A program made the translations under genes and the position numbers. Shown here one piece after another: positions 9,088-16,574 of a stretch of 64,000 nucleotides of DNA. Source of the DNA: Jannaschia helgolandensis (GTDB taxonomy: Bacteria; Pseudomonadota; Alphaproteobacteria; Rhodobacterales; Rhodobacteraceae); NCBI RefSeq assembly GCF_900109285.1, contig NZ_FNZQ01000003.1, positions 248,001 through 312,000 on the forward strand, written 5' to 3'. Position 1 is the first letter of the stretch. The number at the start of each line of letters is the position of its first letter. The notes beneath the pieces were generated by a model. That model was given only the letters and a program-made list of their open reading frames with translations, was not told the origin of the DNA and made no database searches.

Positions 9088-10035
9088 TTATTTGTTCAGG
9101 AAAGCCGCGATCTGGTCGAAGACGCGGTTCCGCGTCTCGGGCGTCTCCATCAGCACTTCGTGGCGCGCGCCCTCGATCATTTCCAACTGGCTGTTGGGCC
9201 AGGAACCCATGCGAACATGGATCGAATCGTCGGATACGATGCCCTCGTCCGTGCCCAGAAACGTCAGGCAGGGCACCTTCGGCGCCGCCTCGCGCGCAGT
9301 GGTGTGCATCTCGCGGAACGCGGCCCAGATCCAGGCCAGCGACGGGCCGCCTAGGGCCAGTTCGGGATGCGCGGCAAGCTGACGTTTCATCCAGGCGAAC
9401 ATCTCGGGGTCGGTGGTCAGCAGATTGTCATCGAAGGGTGCGTCTATCGGGTCCGCGATCTTTCCCGACCCCGGAGCCGAGCGTTGTCCCAGACCGATGA
9501 GCGATGCCATCGCCGACACCCCCCATCCGATCGCGCGGCGGTGGGGCGATAGTTTCAGACCCCACATCGGGGCAGAGAACACGGCTTTTTCGAAAGTGTC
9601 GGTTCTCATCAGAGTGCGCAGCCCAATCAAGCCACCCATCGAATGTCCCAGAATGTGCCAGGGCCGGGGAAGGTTCAGCGCGGCACAAAGTTCAAGTAAT
9701 GCATCAACGTCACGCTGAAAGTAATTGAAATTATTCACATGACCAATGTTCTTGTCGTGCTCGGGTCGCGGCGAAAGACCTTGACCGCGCCAGTCGATCG
9801 CAACGCTGGCATAACCGCGCGCCTGCATCTCGCGTGCTGCATCGGAATATTTTTCGACATATTCGGTGCGCCCTGGACACATGACCAGGGTGCCGCGCGA
9901 CCCATCCTGCCAGACCGCGACCCGAAGGCGGATGCCATCCGACGTCGTGGCCCACACGGCCCGCCCCTCGACCGGGCCGCGAGCGACATCGGCGTGATAA
10001 GGGGCCGCCGGATAAGGGATCGCGCCATCGGCCAT
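9088..10035 (-). CDS. Alpha/beta hydrolase, lysophospholipase / monoacylglycerol lipase-like
   Basis: This 315-residue (ATG 10035) alpha/beta hydrolase has a serine nucleophile elbow GHSMGG (S132), an acid in FLGTDEGIVSDDS and a C-terminal histidine in GARHEVLME, giving a full catalytic triad. It resembles PldB-type lysophospholipases and monoacylglycerol lipases, which cleave fatty-acyl esters of lipids; the real substrate is unknown. A GTG at 10047, three bases from the upstream SCP2 stop, is an alternative start adding four residues. No signal peptide is seen, so it is likely cytosolic. It lies two to fifteen bases downstream of the SCP2 gene, suggesting a two-gene lipid-related operon. 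Confidence 0.85.
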   Translation of the reverse strand: MADGAIPYPAAPYHADVARGPVEGRAVWATTSDGIRLRVAVWQDGSRGTLVMCPGRTEYVEKYSDAAREMQARGYASVAIDWRGQGLSPRPEHDKNIGHVNNFNYFQRDVDALLELCAALNLPRPWHILGHSMGGLIGLRTLMRTDTFEKAVFSAPMWGLKLSPHRRAIGWGVSAMASLIGLGQRSAPGSGKIADPIDAPFDDNLLTTDPEMFAWMKRQLAAHPELALGGPSLAWIWAAFREMHTTAREAAPKVPCLTFLGTDEGIVSDDSIHVRMGSWPNSQLEMIEGARHEVLMETPETRNRVFDQIAAFLNK

Positions 10036-10049
10036 CGTATCGGCCACAG

Positions 10050-10334
10050 TCAGGACAGTGCCGCGCCCAGCTTCATCGCCTGTCCCATGTCGCCATCGAC
10101 CGACAGCTTGCCGGTCATGAAAGCCGACGTCGGGTTCACATCGCCGTCAAGGATGCCCTTGAACGTCTCGGCATCGGCGGTCATCGTGCATTCGGCGTCG
10201 CCGTCCCCGGCACGCACGCCATCGGAATCGAGCATGATTGCGCCTTCGTTTTCGATCACGAACTTGACGCTGCCGTCGAAGGTGCCAATCTTTGTGGAAA
10301 GCTGCGTGACGGCCTCGTTGATGATGTCGCTCAT
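10050..10334 (-). CDS. SCP2 sterol-binding domain protein
   Basis: This 94-residue protein is a single SCP2-like domain with the GSVKFVIENEGAIMLD beta-strand region, the CTMTADAETFKGILDG segment and the GKLSVDGDMGQAMKLG C-terminal helix. SCP2 domains bind fatty acyl chains or other apolar ligands in a hydrophobic tunnel. The size is normal for the bacterial stand-alone form, and it is probably cytosolic. A good ribosome-binding site (AGAGGA) precedes the ATG. It is followed closely by an alpha/beta hydrolase, so it may present lipid substrates to that enzyme (inference). Confidence 0.88.
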   Translation of the reverse strand: MSDIINEAVTQLSTKIGTFDGSVKFVIENEGAIMLDSDGVRAGDGDAECTMTADAETFKGILDGDVNPTSAFMTGKLSVDGDMGQAMKLGAALS

Positions 10335-10376
10335 GGAATCCTCTTATTCTGATCGCCGATATGGCGGGATTGGGTC

Positions 10377-11003
10377 GTGGACAGGATGATTGACCAGCGC
10401 GTCACTCTCAAGGCCCTCGCAGTCGCGGTGCTGTGTAGTTACGCCACGTATTCCGTTGCGCAAGGGCTTGGCGACACCCCCGGACCCGAGACCCCGTCCG
10501 AGATCGCGCCGCTCGAGGCTGATCCGCAGATCCTGCTGAACCGGCTCGGAACCCTTACGGGCGAAGGCGATGCGGCCGAGGCGACCCGTCTGGCCAATGA
10601 AATTCAGGAACGCTGGACCCATACGGGCAGCGCCACGCTGGACCTGCTTCTGCAACGGGGGATCGACGCGATGCAGGACGGCGATTTCGTCCGCGCCATC
10701 GCTCATCTGACTGCTTTGACCGATCATGCGCCCGAATTCGCCGAGGGCTGGAACCAGCGGGCGACCGCGTTTTTCCTGACCGACCGATACGGCGAGGCGC
10801 TTTCGGATATCGAGCAGGTCCTGATTCTCGAACCGCGTCATTTCGGTGCACTGGCGGGCCTGGGGATCATCCTCGAAGAACTTGGCGATGAGCAGGGGGC
10901 ACTCCGGGCCTTCCGTGCCGCGCAGCAGATTTTTCCAGCCGAAGAAAACGTCAACAGATCCGTCGAGCGCCTTGAAGCCGCGACCGGAGGTCGGACCCTC
11001 TGA
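10377..11003 (+). CDS. Tetratricopeptide-repeat protein with signal peptide
   Basis: The product has 208 residues from GTG 10377, which has a GGGA site about 6 bases upstream; ATG 10386 is the alternative. An N-terminal hydrophobic segment ending near YSVAQ looks like a cleavable signal peptide, placing it in the periplasm. The remainder holds about three TPR-like helical repeats (residues about 80-190, e.g. DFVRAIAHLTALTDHAPEFA and GWNQRATAFFLTDRYGEALS). TPR proteins act as docking scaffolds; no specific function can be read. Its stop overlaps the start of the helicase gene (ATG at 11003), a persistent pairing in related genomes as far as I recall. Confidence 0.82.
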   Translation: MDRMIDQRVTLKALAVAVLCSYATYSVAQGLGDTPGPETPSEIAPLEADPQILLNRLGTLTGEGDAAEATRLANEIQERWTHTGSATLDLLLQRGIDAMQDGDFVRAIAHLTALTDHAPEFAEGWNQRATAFFLTDRYGEALSDIEQVLILEPRHFGALAGLGIILEELGDEQGALRAFRAAQQIFPAEENVNRSVERLEAATGGRTL

Positions 11004-13906
11004 TGGACAGCCCTCTCGGGCGGGTAACGGCGGTCCTCGGACCGACGAATACCGGCAAGACTCACTACGCCATCGAGCGGATGCTGGCACATCGTACCGG
11101 CATCATCGGCCTGCCGCTGCGCCTTCTGGCGCGCGAGGTCTATGATCGCATAGTTGCGGCACGGGGTCCTTCGGTCGTGGCGCTTGTCACCGGCGAGGAA
11201 CGGATCGTGCCGCCACGTGCCGCCTACTGGGTCTGCACGGTCGAGGCGATGCCGCAGGGGATGGGCGCCGACTTCGTTGCCATCGACGAAATCCAGCTCT
11301 GCGCCGACCAGGAGCGCGGCCATGTCTTCACCGACCGTCTGCTGAACATGCGCGGCCTGCACGAGACGTTATTCATGGGGTCCGATACGATGCGGCCCTC
11401 GATCGCGGCGCTGATCCCCAAGGTGCAGTTCGCGCGGCGCGAACGATTCAGCGATCTGACCTATACAGGTTCGAAAAAGATAAGCCGAATGCCGGGCAGA
11501 ACCGCGATTGTCGGATTTAGTGTCGATAATGTGTATGCTATTGCGGAACTCCTGCGCCGTCAAAAGGGCGGTGCAGCGGTCGTCATGGGGGCGCTTTCGC
11601 CCAGAACGCGCAACGCGCAGGTCGAGATGTATCAAAATGGCGACGTCGATTACCTCGTCGCCACCGACGCCATCGGCATGGGCCTGAACCTCGACATCAG
11701 GCATGTTGCTTTCTCGGCCACCTCCAAGTTCGACGGGCAGCGCATTCGACCCCTGATGCCGCATGAACTGGCGCAGATCGCCGGACGCGCCGGGCGCTAT
11801 ATGCAGCCCGGCACTTTTGGCGTGACCGGCGAAGCTTCGCCGCTGGAGGACGGGCTGGTCGAGGCCATTCAATCTCACACATTCAAACCCATCGACCGCC
11901 TGATGTGGCGCAATGATCGTCTGGATTTCGGCAGCCCCGAAGCGCTCATCGCCTCTCTGGAAGCGCCCAGCACCGAACTTCAGCTGACGAAGGGGCGCGA
12001 GGCGGATGACCTGTCGTCGCTTAAGACCTTGAATCAGCTGGAAACCGTTGCCGTCCGCCTGCGCGATGCCCGCGATGTGAAACTGTTGTGGGAAGTCTGC
12101 CGCATCCCCGATTTCCAGGGCATCAGCCACGGCGAGCATACGACCATGCTGGCGCGCATCTTCGGATTTCTGCACGAACGGGGTCGTGTCGACGGCGATT
12201 GGTTCGCCCGACAGGTTAAACGCATCGACCGAACCGACGGCGATATCGACATGTTGTCCAAACGATTGGCGTATATCCGCACATGGACGTATGTTGCGCA
12301 GCGAAAGGGCTGGGTGGACAACGATGCGCATTGGCGCGATGCCACGCGGGCGATAGAAGACCGTCTGTCGGACGCGCTCCACCAGGCGTTGACCAATCGG
12401 TTCGTCGACCGGCGAACCTCGGTGCTGCTGCGGCGGCTGAAGATGAAGGAGGGCCTGTTGGCCGACATCAACGACAAAGGTGAAGTCACCGTCGAGGGCG
12501 AGACGCTGGGTCGTCTCGAAGGCTTTCGATTCCATCAGACTGGAACCGCGTCCCCGGACGAGGCCAGAACCGTGCGGCAGGCCGCGACCCAGGCGCTGCG
12601 GCCCGAATTCCACCTCCGCGCAGACCGTTTCTACAATGCGCCCGATACCGAGATGGATTTCACCGAGCAGGGTGGCCTGATGTGGGGCGATCAGGCCGTC
12701 GGCAAGCTGGTCAAGGGGGCCGAGCCGCTCAGGCCTGGCGTCGAAGCCTTCGTCGATGACGAGGCCGGGCCGGAGGTCATGCAAAAGGTCACGCGCCGGT
12801 TGCAGCACTTCATCGACCGCAAGGTCGCCGCCGCGATGGACCCGCTCATGGCGATGTCCCGAGACGAGACGTTGACCGGACTGGCGCGCGGGTTCGCGTT
12901 CCGGATGCTTGAATCCTTTGGTGTCCTGCCCCGTGCCGACGTCGCGCAGGAGGTGAAGGACCTGGATCAGGATGCCCGCGGGCAACTGCGCAAGCATGGC
13001 GTCCGCTTTGGCCAATTCACCATTTTCCAGCAATTGCTGCTCAAGCCCGCGCCTACGCGCCTGCGGCTTGTGCTTTGGGCGCTGGTGCAGGATTTGCAGG
13101 AATTTCCCGAAGCGCCCCCGCCCGGTCTGGTCACCGTGCCCGCCGCCGCTGGTGCGCCGCAGGGTTATTACACGATGGCCGGTTACCGGCAGGCCGGCGC
13201 GCGGGCGATCCGCATCGACATGCTGGAACGGTTGGCCGACCTGCTGCGTCCTGCCGATTCGCGCGGCGGCTTCGAGGCGACACCCGACATGCTGTCGATC
13301 ACCGGCATGACGCTGGAGCAGTTTTCCGACCTGATGGGCGGTCTGGGTTATAATGCCGAAAAGGGCGAGCGACCGAAGGTAAAGCCGGTCTCCGCCAAGT
13401 CCGACACGCCGGACGAGCCGACGAAAACGCCGCAGGAAACTCCGGTGCAGGAGCCTGCGGAAACTCCGCCCGCACCGCCGACCGAGGTGCCTGGCGAGAC
13501 GCCTGCCGAAACTCCGGTCATCGACCCACCGGAAGGCCCGGCGACGCCTCCAACCGAAGTGCCGCCTGAAATGTCGGGCCAGACCGACGCCGCCGCACCC
13601 GCTGCTGATGCACCCGCCGCTGATGCACCCGAACTCGAGGTTTTCTATACCTTTACCTGGGCACCGCGCCGCCAGAACAATCGCGGTCCGCGTAAAGATC
13701 AGGGGCGCGATCAGGCCCGTGAGGGCGACCAGCCTGCCCGGAAGGGTGGAAAGCCGCAGGGCAAAGGTGGCGGGCGGCGTGAAGGCGGCAAAGGCAAACC
13801 CGCAGGTGATCGCGGGCCCAAAACTTATGAAGCCAAACCCAAGCGCGACAAGCCCATCGACCCCGACAATCCCTTCGCGGCGCTTGCCGCACTTAAGGAC
13901 AAATGA
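11003..13906 (+). CDS. SUV3-like superfamily 2 RNA/DNA helicase with basic C-terminal tail
   Basis: This 967-residue ATPase has Walker A GPTNTGKT (residues 13-20), the DEIQ box (95-98), a GALSPRTRNAQVEMY helicase-C region and motif VI QIAGRAGRY. This set matches mitochondrial SUV3, the ATP-dependent RNA helicase of the degradosome, of which alphaproteobacteria carry homologues. Residues about 790-880 form a Pro/Glu/Thr-rich linker with PETP-type units and a 15-bp tandem duplication (13604-13633, encoding ADAPA twice). The tail after that is rich in Gly, Lys and Arg, suiting nucleic-acid binding, and ends in a conserved-looking NPFAALAALK motif. It overlaps the S4-domain gene by ATGA, so both may act on structured RNA (inference). 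Confidence 0.88.
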   Translation: MDSPLGRVTAVLGPTNTGKTHYAIERMLAHRTGIIGLPLRLLAREVYDRIVAARGPSVVALVTGEERIVPPRAAYWVCTVEAMPQGMGADFVAIDEIQLCADQERGHVFTDRLLNMRGLHETLFMGSDTMRPSIAALIPKVQFARRERFSDLTYTGSKKISRMPGRTAIVGFSVDNVYAIAELLRRQKGGAAVVMGALSPRTRNAQVEMYQNGDVDYLVATDAIGMGLNLDIRHVAFSATSKFDGQRIRPLMPHELAQIAGRAGRYMQPGTFGVTGEASPLEDGLVEAIQSHTFKPIDRLMWRNDRLDFGSPEALIASLEAPSTELQLTKGREADDLSSLKTLNQLETVAVRLRDARDVKLLWEVCRIPDFQGISHGEHTTMLARIFGFLHERGRVDGDWFARQVKRIDRTDGDIDMLSKRLAYIRTWTYVAQRKGWVDNDAHWRDATRAIEDRLSDALHQALTNRFVDRRTSVLLRRLKMKEGLLADINDKGEVTVEGETLGRLEGFRFHQTGTASPDEARTVRQAATQALRPEFHLRADRFYNAPDTEMDFTEQGGLMWGDQAVGKLVKGAEPLRPGVEAFVDDEAGPEVMQKVTRRLQHFIDRKVAAAMDPLMAMSRDETLTGLARGFAFRMLESFGVLPRADVAQEVKDLDQDARGQLRKHGVRFGQFTIFQQLLLKPAPTRLRLVLWALVQDLQEFPEAPPPGLVTVPAAAGAPQGYYTMAGYRQAGARAIRIDMLERLADLLRPADSRGGFEATPDMLSITGMTLEQFSDLMGGLGYNAEKGERPKVKPVSAKSDTPDEPTKTPQETPVQEPAETPPAPPTEVPGETPAETPVIDPPEGPATPPTEVPPEMSGQTDAAAPAADAPAADAPELEVFYTFTWAPRRQNNRGPRKDQGRDQAREGDQPARKGGKPQGKGGGRREGGKGKPAGDRGPKTYEAKPKRDKPIDPDNPFAALAALKDK

Positions 13907-14274
13907 CCGGACAGTCCGAAGACCCCGCGCCGAAGCAGCGGCTGGATAAGTGGCTGTGGCAGGCGCGGTTCTACAAGACGCGCACCCTGGCCGCTCGAAC
14001 GGTGAGCGATGGGCGGGTGAGGGTAAATGGCGAAAAAGTCGGCAAACCCGCCTTGCCGGTCGTGCCGGGCGATACGTTGACCTTCACGGCAGGCGACCGC
14101 ATCCGCGTGGTCGAAATCGTGGCACTGGCCGTGCGTCGGGGCCCCGCGTCCGAAGCGCAGGCCCTTTATACCGATCACTCTCCCAAACCCGTGCCGCGTG
14201 TCGGCCCTCGTCCCACGGGGCGCGACCGGCGGCGCATGGATGCCGCGCGCGACGATGAGACGCACCGACAGTGA
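13903..14274 (+). CDS. RNA-binding S4 domain protein, Hsp15 (HslR)-like
   Basis: This 123-residue protein carries an S4 RNA-binding fold at residues 12-70, opening with RLDKWLWQARFYKTRTLA and containing GRVRVNGEKVGKP. That is the Hsp15/HslR signature. In E. coli Hsp15 binds stalled 50S subunits carrying peptidyl-tRNA and helps recycle them. The C-terminal third is basic and low in complexity (PRVGPRPTGRDRRRMD), likely an extra rRNA contact. It overlaps the helicase stop by four bases (ATGA) and is clearly co-translated with it. Confidence 0.9.
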   Translation: MTGQSEDPAPKQRLDKWLWQARFYKTRTLAARTVSDGRVRVNGEKVGKPALPVVPGDTLTFTAGDRIRVVEIVALAVRRGPASEAQALYTDHSPKPVPRVGPRPTGRDRRRMDAARDDETHRQ

Positions 14275-14281
14275 CGCGGCG

Positions 14282-14323
14282 GTAATACCGGCGTAATACC
14301 TTGGTTGGCCCTGTCGTAATACC
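14282..14323. repeat. Three direct copies of GTAATACC upstream of fdxA
   Basis: The octamer GTAATACC occurs at 14282-14289, 14293-14300 and 14316-14323. Start-to-start distances are 11 and 23 bases, close to one and two helical turns, so all copies face the same side of the DNA. The cluster lies just after the S4-protein stop and 107-148 bases before fdxA. Phased direct repeats like this usually mark binding sites for a transcription factor; the factor is unknown. Confidence 0.6.
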
Positions 14324-14377
14324 GCATCTGCCGCCCCATATCGCAGGTAAGTCACAGCCCCGTCAGCCCCGCTTGAA

Positions 14378-14394
14378 CCCCCCCGGCGGGGGGG
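14378..14394. promoter_or_regulatory. C7/G7 hairpin in the fdxA leader
   Basis: Seven C (14378-14384), a GGC loop and seven G (14388-14394) form an all-GC perfect stem 35 bases before the fdxA start. No T-run follows on the plus strand, so it is not a simple terminator. It may mark the end of the upstream helicase/S4 transcript or be a 5'-leader structure of fdxA. Confidence 0.5.
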
Positions 14395-14429
14395 CTAGAC
14401 GGATTTCGACCCGAATAAGGACACGTTTC

Positions 14430-14765
14430 ATGACCTATATCGTCAATGACGCCTGCATCGAATGCAAATATACCGACTGCGTCGAGGTCTGCCCCGTGGA
14501 TTGTTTCTACGAGGGTGAGAACATGCTGGTCATCCATCCTGACGAATGCATCGACTGCGGCGTCTGCGAGCCGGAATGCCCCGCCGATGCGATCCGTCCC
14601 GATACCGAGCCGGATATGGAGAAGTGGGTTGAATTCAATCGTAAATATTCCGAACTTTGGCCTGTCATCATTACCAAGAAGGACCCTCTGCCGAATGCCG
14701 AGGAAATGGACGGCAAGCCAGACAAGATAAAGTTGTTTTCGGAAGCCCCCGGCGAGGGCGGCTGA
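14430..14765 (+). CDS. fdxA: Seven-iron ferredoxin FdxA ([3Fe-4S][4Fe-4S])
   Basis: The 111-residue product has cysteines at 9, 12, 17, 21, 25, 40, 43, 46 and 50. With a one-residue offset these match Azotobacter vinelandii ferredoxin I, where the equivalents of 9, 17 and 50 bind the [3Fe-4S] cluster and 21, 40, 43 and 46 bind the [4Fe-4S] cluster. It is a cytosolic low-potential electron carrier. The C-terminal half ([15 protein letters not shown]) is also conserved in this family. ATG 14430 follows an AATAAGGA ribosome-binding site; an upstream in-frame extension to 14301 overlaps the repeat region and is unlikely. FdxA before carD is common in alphaproteobacteria. Confidence 0.96.
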   Translation: MTYIVNDACIECKYTDCVEVCPVDCFYEGENMLVIHPDECIDCGVCEPECPADAIRPDTEPDMEKWVEFNRKYSELWPVIITKKDPLPNAEEMDGKPDKIKLFSEAPGEGG

Positions 14766-15018
14766 GGTTCTGATTCAAGCGCGGCCAGATGGGTCAGCGT
14801 GCATGACACTTTCGCAGTGCCTGTTTTTGTGGTATGGTCGTCGACATAGCGGGGGATTTCCTTCCCATTTTCCACTGTGTCCGACCCCCAAAAACACGCA
14901 ACTGCGTCAGGGCCGACATCAAATTGCATATGACCTGACCTACGGGCTTGCCCGTGGCCGGTGTTTTTTGCCTGTAAAACCAGGCCGATGCGCGAATTGA
15001 GACATCGAAAGGATGCCC
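14766..15018 (+). promoter_or_regulatory. Intergenic leader of carD with inverted repeats
   Basis: These 253 bases contain no plausible gene. ACGGGC-TT-GCCCGT at 14942-14955 is an inverted repeat. Directly after it, 14956-14986 can fold into an imperfect stem (GGCCGGTGTTTT against AAAACCAGGCC). The region is the likely site of the carD promoter and 5' leader; no clear -35/-10 pair is visible. Confidence 0.45.
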
Positions 15019-15531
15019 ATGTCCAAGAAGCTCGACTTTAGCCCGAATGATTTCGTCGTCTATCCTGCCCACGGCGTAGGTCAGATCGTCTCCGTGGAAA
15101 AACAGGAGGTCGCTGGCCTTGAGCTGGAATTGTTCGTCATCAATTTCGTAAAGGACAAGATGACGCTGCGGGTTCCGACTCACAAGGCGACCGACGTTGG
15201 CATGCGTTCGCTGTCGTCACCCGAAGTTGTGGCGAAGGCCATGACCACGCTCAAGGGCAAGGCCCGCGTCAAGCGTGCGATGTGGTCGCGCCGGGCACAG
15301 GAATACGAAGCCAAGATCAACTCCGGCGACCTGATCGCCATCGCAGAGGTCGTACGCGATCTGCACCGCAACGATGAACAGCGCGAACAGTCCTATTCCG
15401 AGCGTCAGCTTTACGAAGCTGCGCTGGATCGCCTGACCCGCGAACTTGCCGCCGTGAATGCCGACATGGACGAGGACGGTGCCCTCAAAGCTGTCGATGA
15501 AGTGCTTTCGGCACGCGTTGCGGCCGCATAA
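15019..15531 (+). CDS. carD: CarD/CdnL-family RNA polymerase-binding regulator
   Basis: This 170-residue protein has an N-terminal CarD_CdnL_TRCF Tudor-like domain (DFVVYPAHGVGQIVSVEKQ, residues about 9-28) that binds the RNA polymerase beta subunit. An alpha-helical C-terminal domain (residues about 75-165) contacts promoter DNA. CarD/CdnL proteins stabilise open complexes, especially at rRNA and growth-related promoters. The ATG at 15019 is chosen over the ATG at 15013 because AAAGG then sits about 6 bases upstream. The gene stands alone with its own terminator at 15561-15586. Confidence 0.94.
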   Translation: MSKKLDFSPNDFVVYPAHGVGQIVSVEKQEVAGLELELFVINFVKDKMTLRVPTHKATDVGMRSLSSPEVVAKAMTTLKGKARVKRAMWSRRAQEYEAKINSGDLIAIAEVVRDLHRNDEQREQSYSERQLYEAALDRLTRELAAVNADMDEDGALKAVDEVLSARVAAA

Positions 15532-15560
15532 GATCGTTCATATACAGTATCTTGAAAGCT

Positions 15561-15586
15561 GAAAGGCGTCCTTCGGGGCGCCTTTC
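15561..15586 (+). terminator. Intrinsic-type terminator after carD
   Basis: GAAAGGCG (15561-15568) pairs with CGCCTTTC (15579-15586) around a short TTCGG-containing loop, 30 bases after the carD stop. It sits between convergent genes (the zincin gene ends at 15592), so it can serve both strands. The T-run is short. Confidence 0.8.
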
Positions 15587-15591
15587 CCGCG

Positions 15592-15978
15592 TCAGGTCCA
15601 CCATTCATCGATACGCGCGATATCACTGTCTGACCAACCGAAGTGATGCGCAAATTCGTGAACCGTGACATGCGCCACCAAAGCTTCCAGCGTGACGTCC
15701 CCGCGCGCCGCCCATTCATCCAGAATCGGGCGACGGAACAAAAAGATTGTCGAGGGCGGGTCGGGATAATCCACCGACCGCTGGGTCAGGGCGACACCCT
15801 CGTAAAGGCCGGTCAGGTCATAGGCGTCCTCGATCTCCATCTCATCCAGCAGATCATCCGACGGCCAATCCTCCACCGACAGCCTGACATCGGCTGCCAG
15901 GCCCGCGAAGGGCGAGGGAAACGCGGCGCGCGTCGCCTCGGCGATCTTGCGCAGATCCTCGATATCGGGAGCGATCAT
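15592..15978 (-). CDS. Zincin-like metallopeptidase family protein (PF06262-like)
   Basis: This 128-residue protein has the zinc-binding HEFAHH motif (HExxH, residues 107-111) in VTVHEFAHHFGWSD, typical of the small zincin-like family formerly DUF1025. Members are predicted cytosolic minimal metallopeptidases; their substrates are not known to me. The start at 15978 overlaps the upstream VOC gene stop by four bases (ATGA), so the two are co-translated. The frame extends further upstream, but only through the VOC gene. Confidence 0.86.
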   Translation of the reverse strand: MIAPDIEDLRKIAEATRAAFPSPFAGLAADVRLSVEDWPSDDLLDEMEIEDAYDLTGLYEGVALTQRSVDYPDPPSTIFLFRRPILDEWAARGDVTLEALVAHVTVHEFAHHFGWSDSDIARIDEWWT

Positions 15979-16574
15979 GCGATCACGCGCATTCCGTAAG
16001 GCGTGCCGATCCGTGCCGTTATTCGCCGGGGACCGACCGTGACCGTGATTCGCGGATCGTCTGTCAGATCGGCGATACACGCCGTCAGCCCTTCGTCGGG
16101 GTGCGTCAGCGTCAGCTCCGCAAGGTGCAAACCGCTGTCCGGAAACGTCGGTGCCGGGCTGTCCCATTGGATCAAGGCAGGAAAACATCCATCAAACGGA
16201 AGTATCCCGTCATCGGGCACTGCCATGCGCCAGCGGAATGCGCCGCGCGCGAATGACAGCGGGCGTCCGGCCTGCGGAAAGCGAGCGACAAGCGCATCCA
16301 GATCGTCGGTCCGCAAGATCCAGTTGCCGATCCGGGGCAGTCCGGCACGGCGATCCAGGTCGAACCAGCGCGGTCGATCCGGCGCAACCGCATCAGGATC
16401 GATCGCTATGACTTCGAAATACTCACCCGCCGCCAGACCGGACAGACGATTGTGCGTCGACATGAGCGCATGTTTGCCGCCCGGACCCATATGATGCCCC
16501 AGATGGGTCAAGACATGGGCCGCGCCGTCATCCAGCGTTGCGGCGGAGATGGCGAAGTGGTCAAAGTCTGTCAT
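15975..16574 (-). CDS. VOC (glyoxalase-like) family protein
   Basis: This 199-residue protein starts MTDFDHFAISAATLDDGAAH, the usual opening of the glyoxalase-like (PF13468 type) VOC proteins, with LTHLGHHMGPGGKHALMSTHN next. VOC proteins bind a metal and act as isomerases, dioxygenases or binding proteins; no specific reaction can be assigned. Start 16574 was chosen because upstream residues look non-coding. Its start codon shares the CATG at 16572-16575 with the divergent folate gene. It precedes the zincin gene with a four-base overlap. Confidence 0.82.
   Translation of the reverse strand: MTDFDHFAISAATLDDGAAHVLTHLGHHMGPGGKHALMSTHNRLSGLAAGEYFEVIAIDPDAVAPDRPRWFDLDRRAGLPRIGNWILRTDDLDALVARFPQAGRPLSFARGAFRWRMAVPDDGILPFDGCFPALIQWDSPAPTFPDSGLHLAELTLTHPDEGLTACIADLTDDPRITVTVGPRRITARIGTPYGMRVIA

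Noticed and set aside
11369-13033. 554-codon minus-strand frame inside the helicase gene
   Set aside because: It lies fully within a gene with intact helicase motifs and has no own ribosome-binding site or motif.
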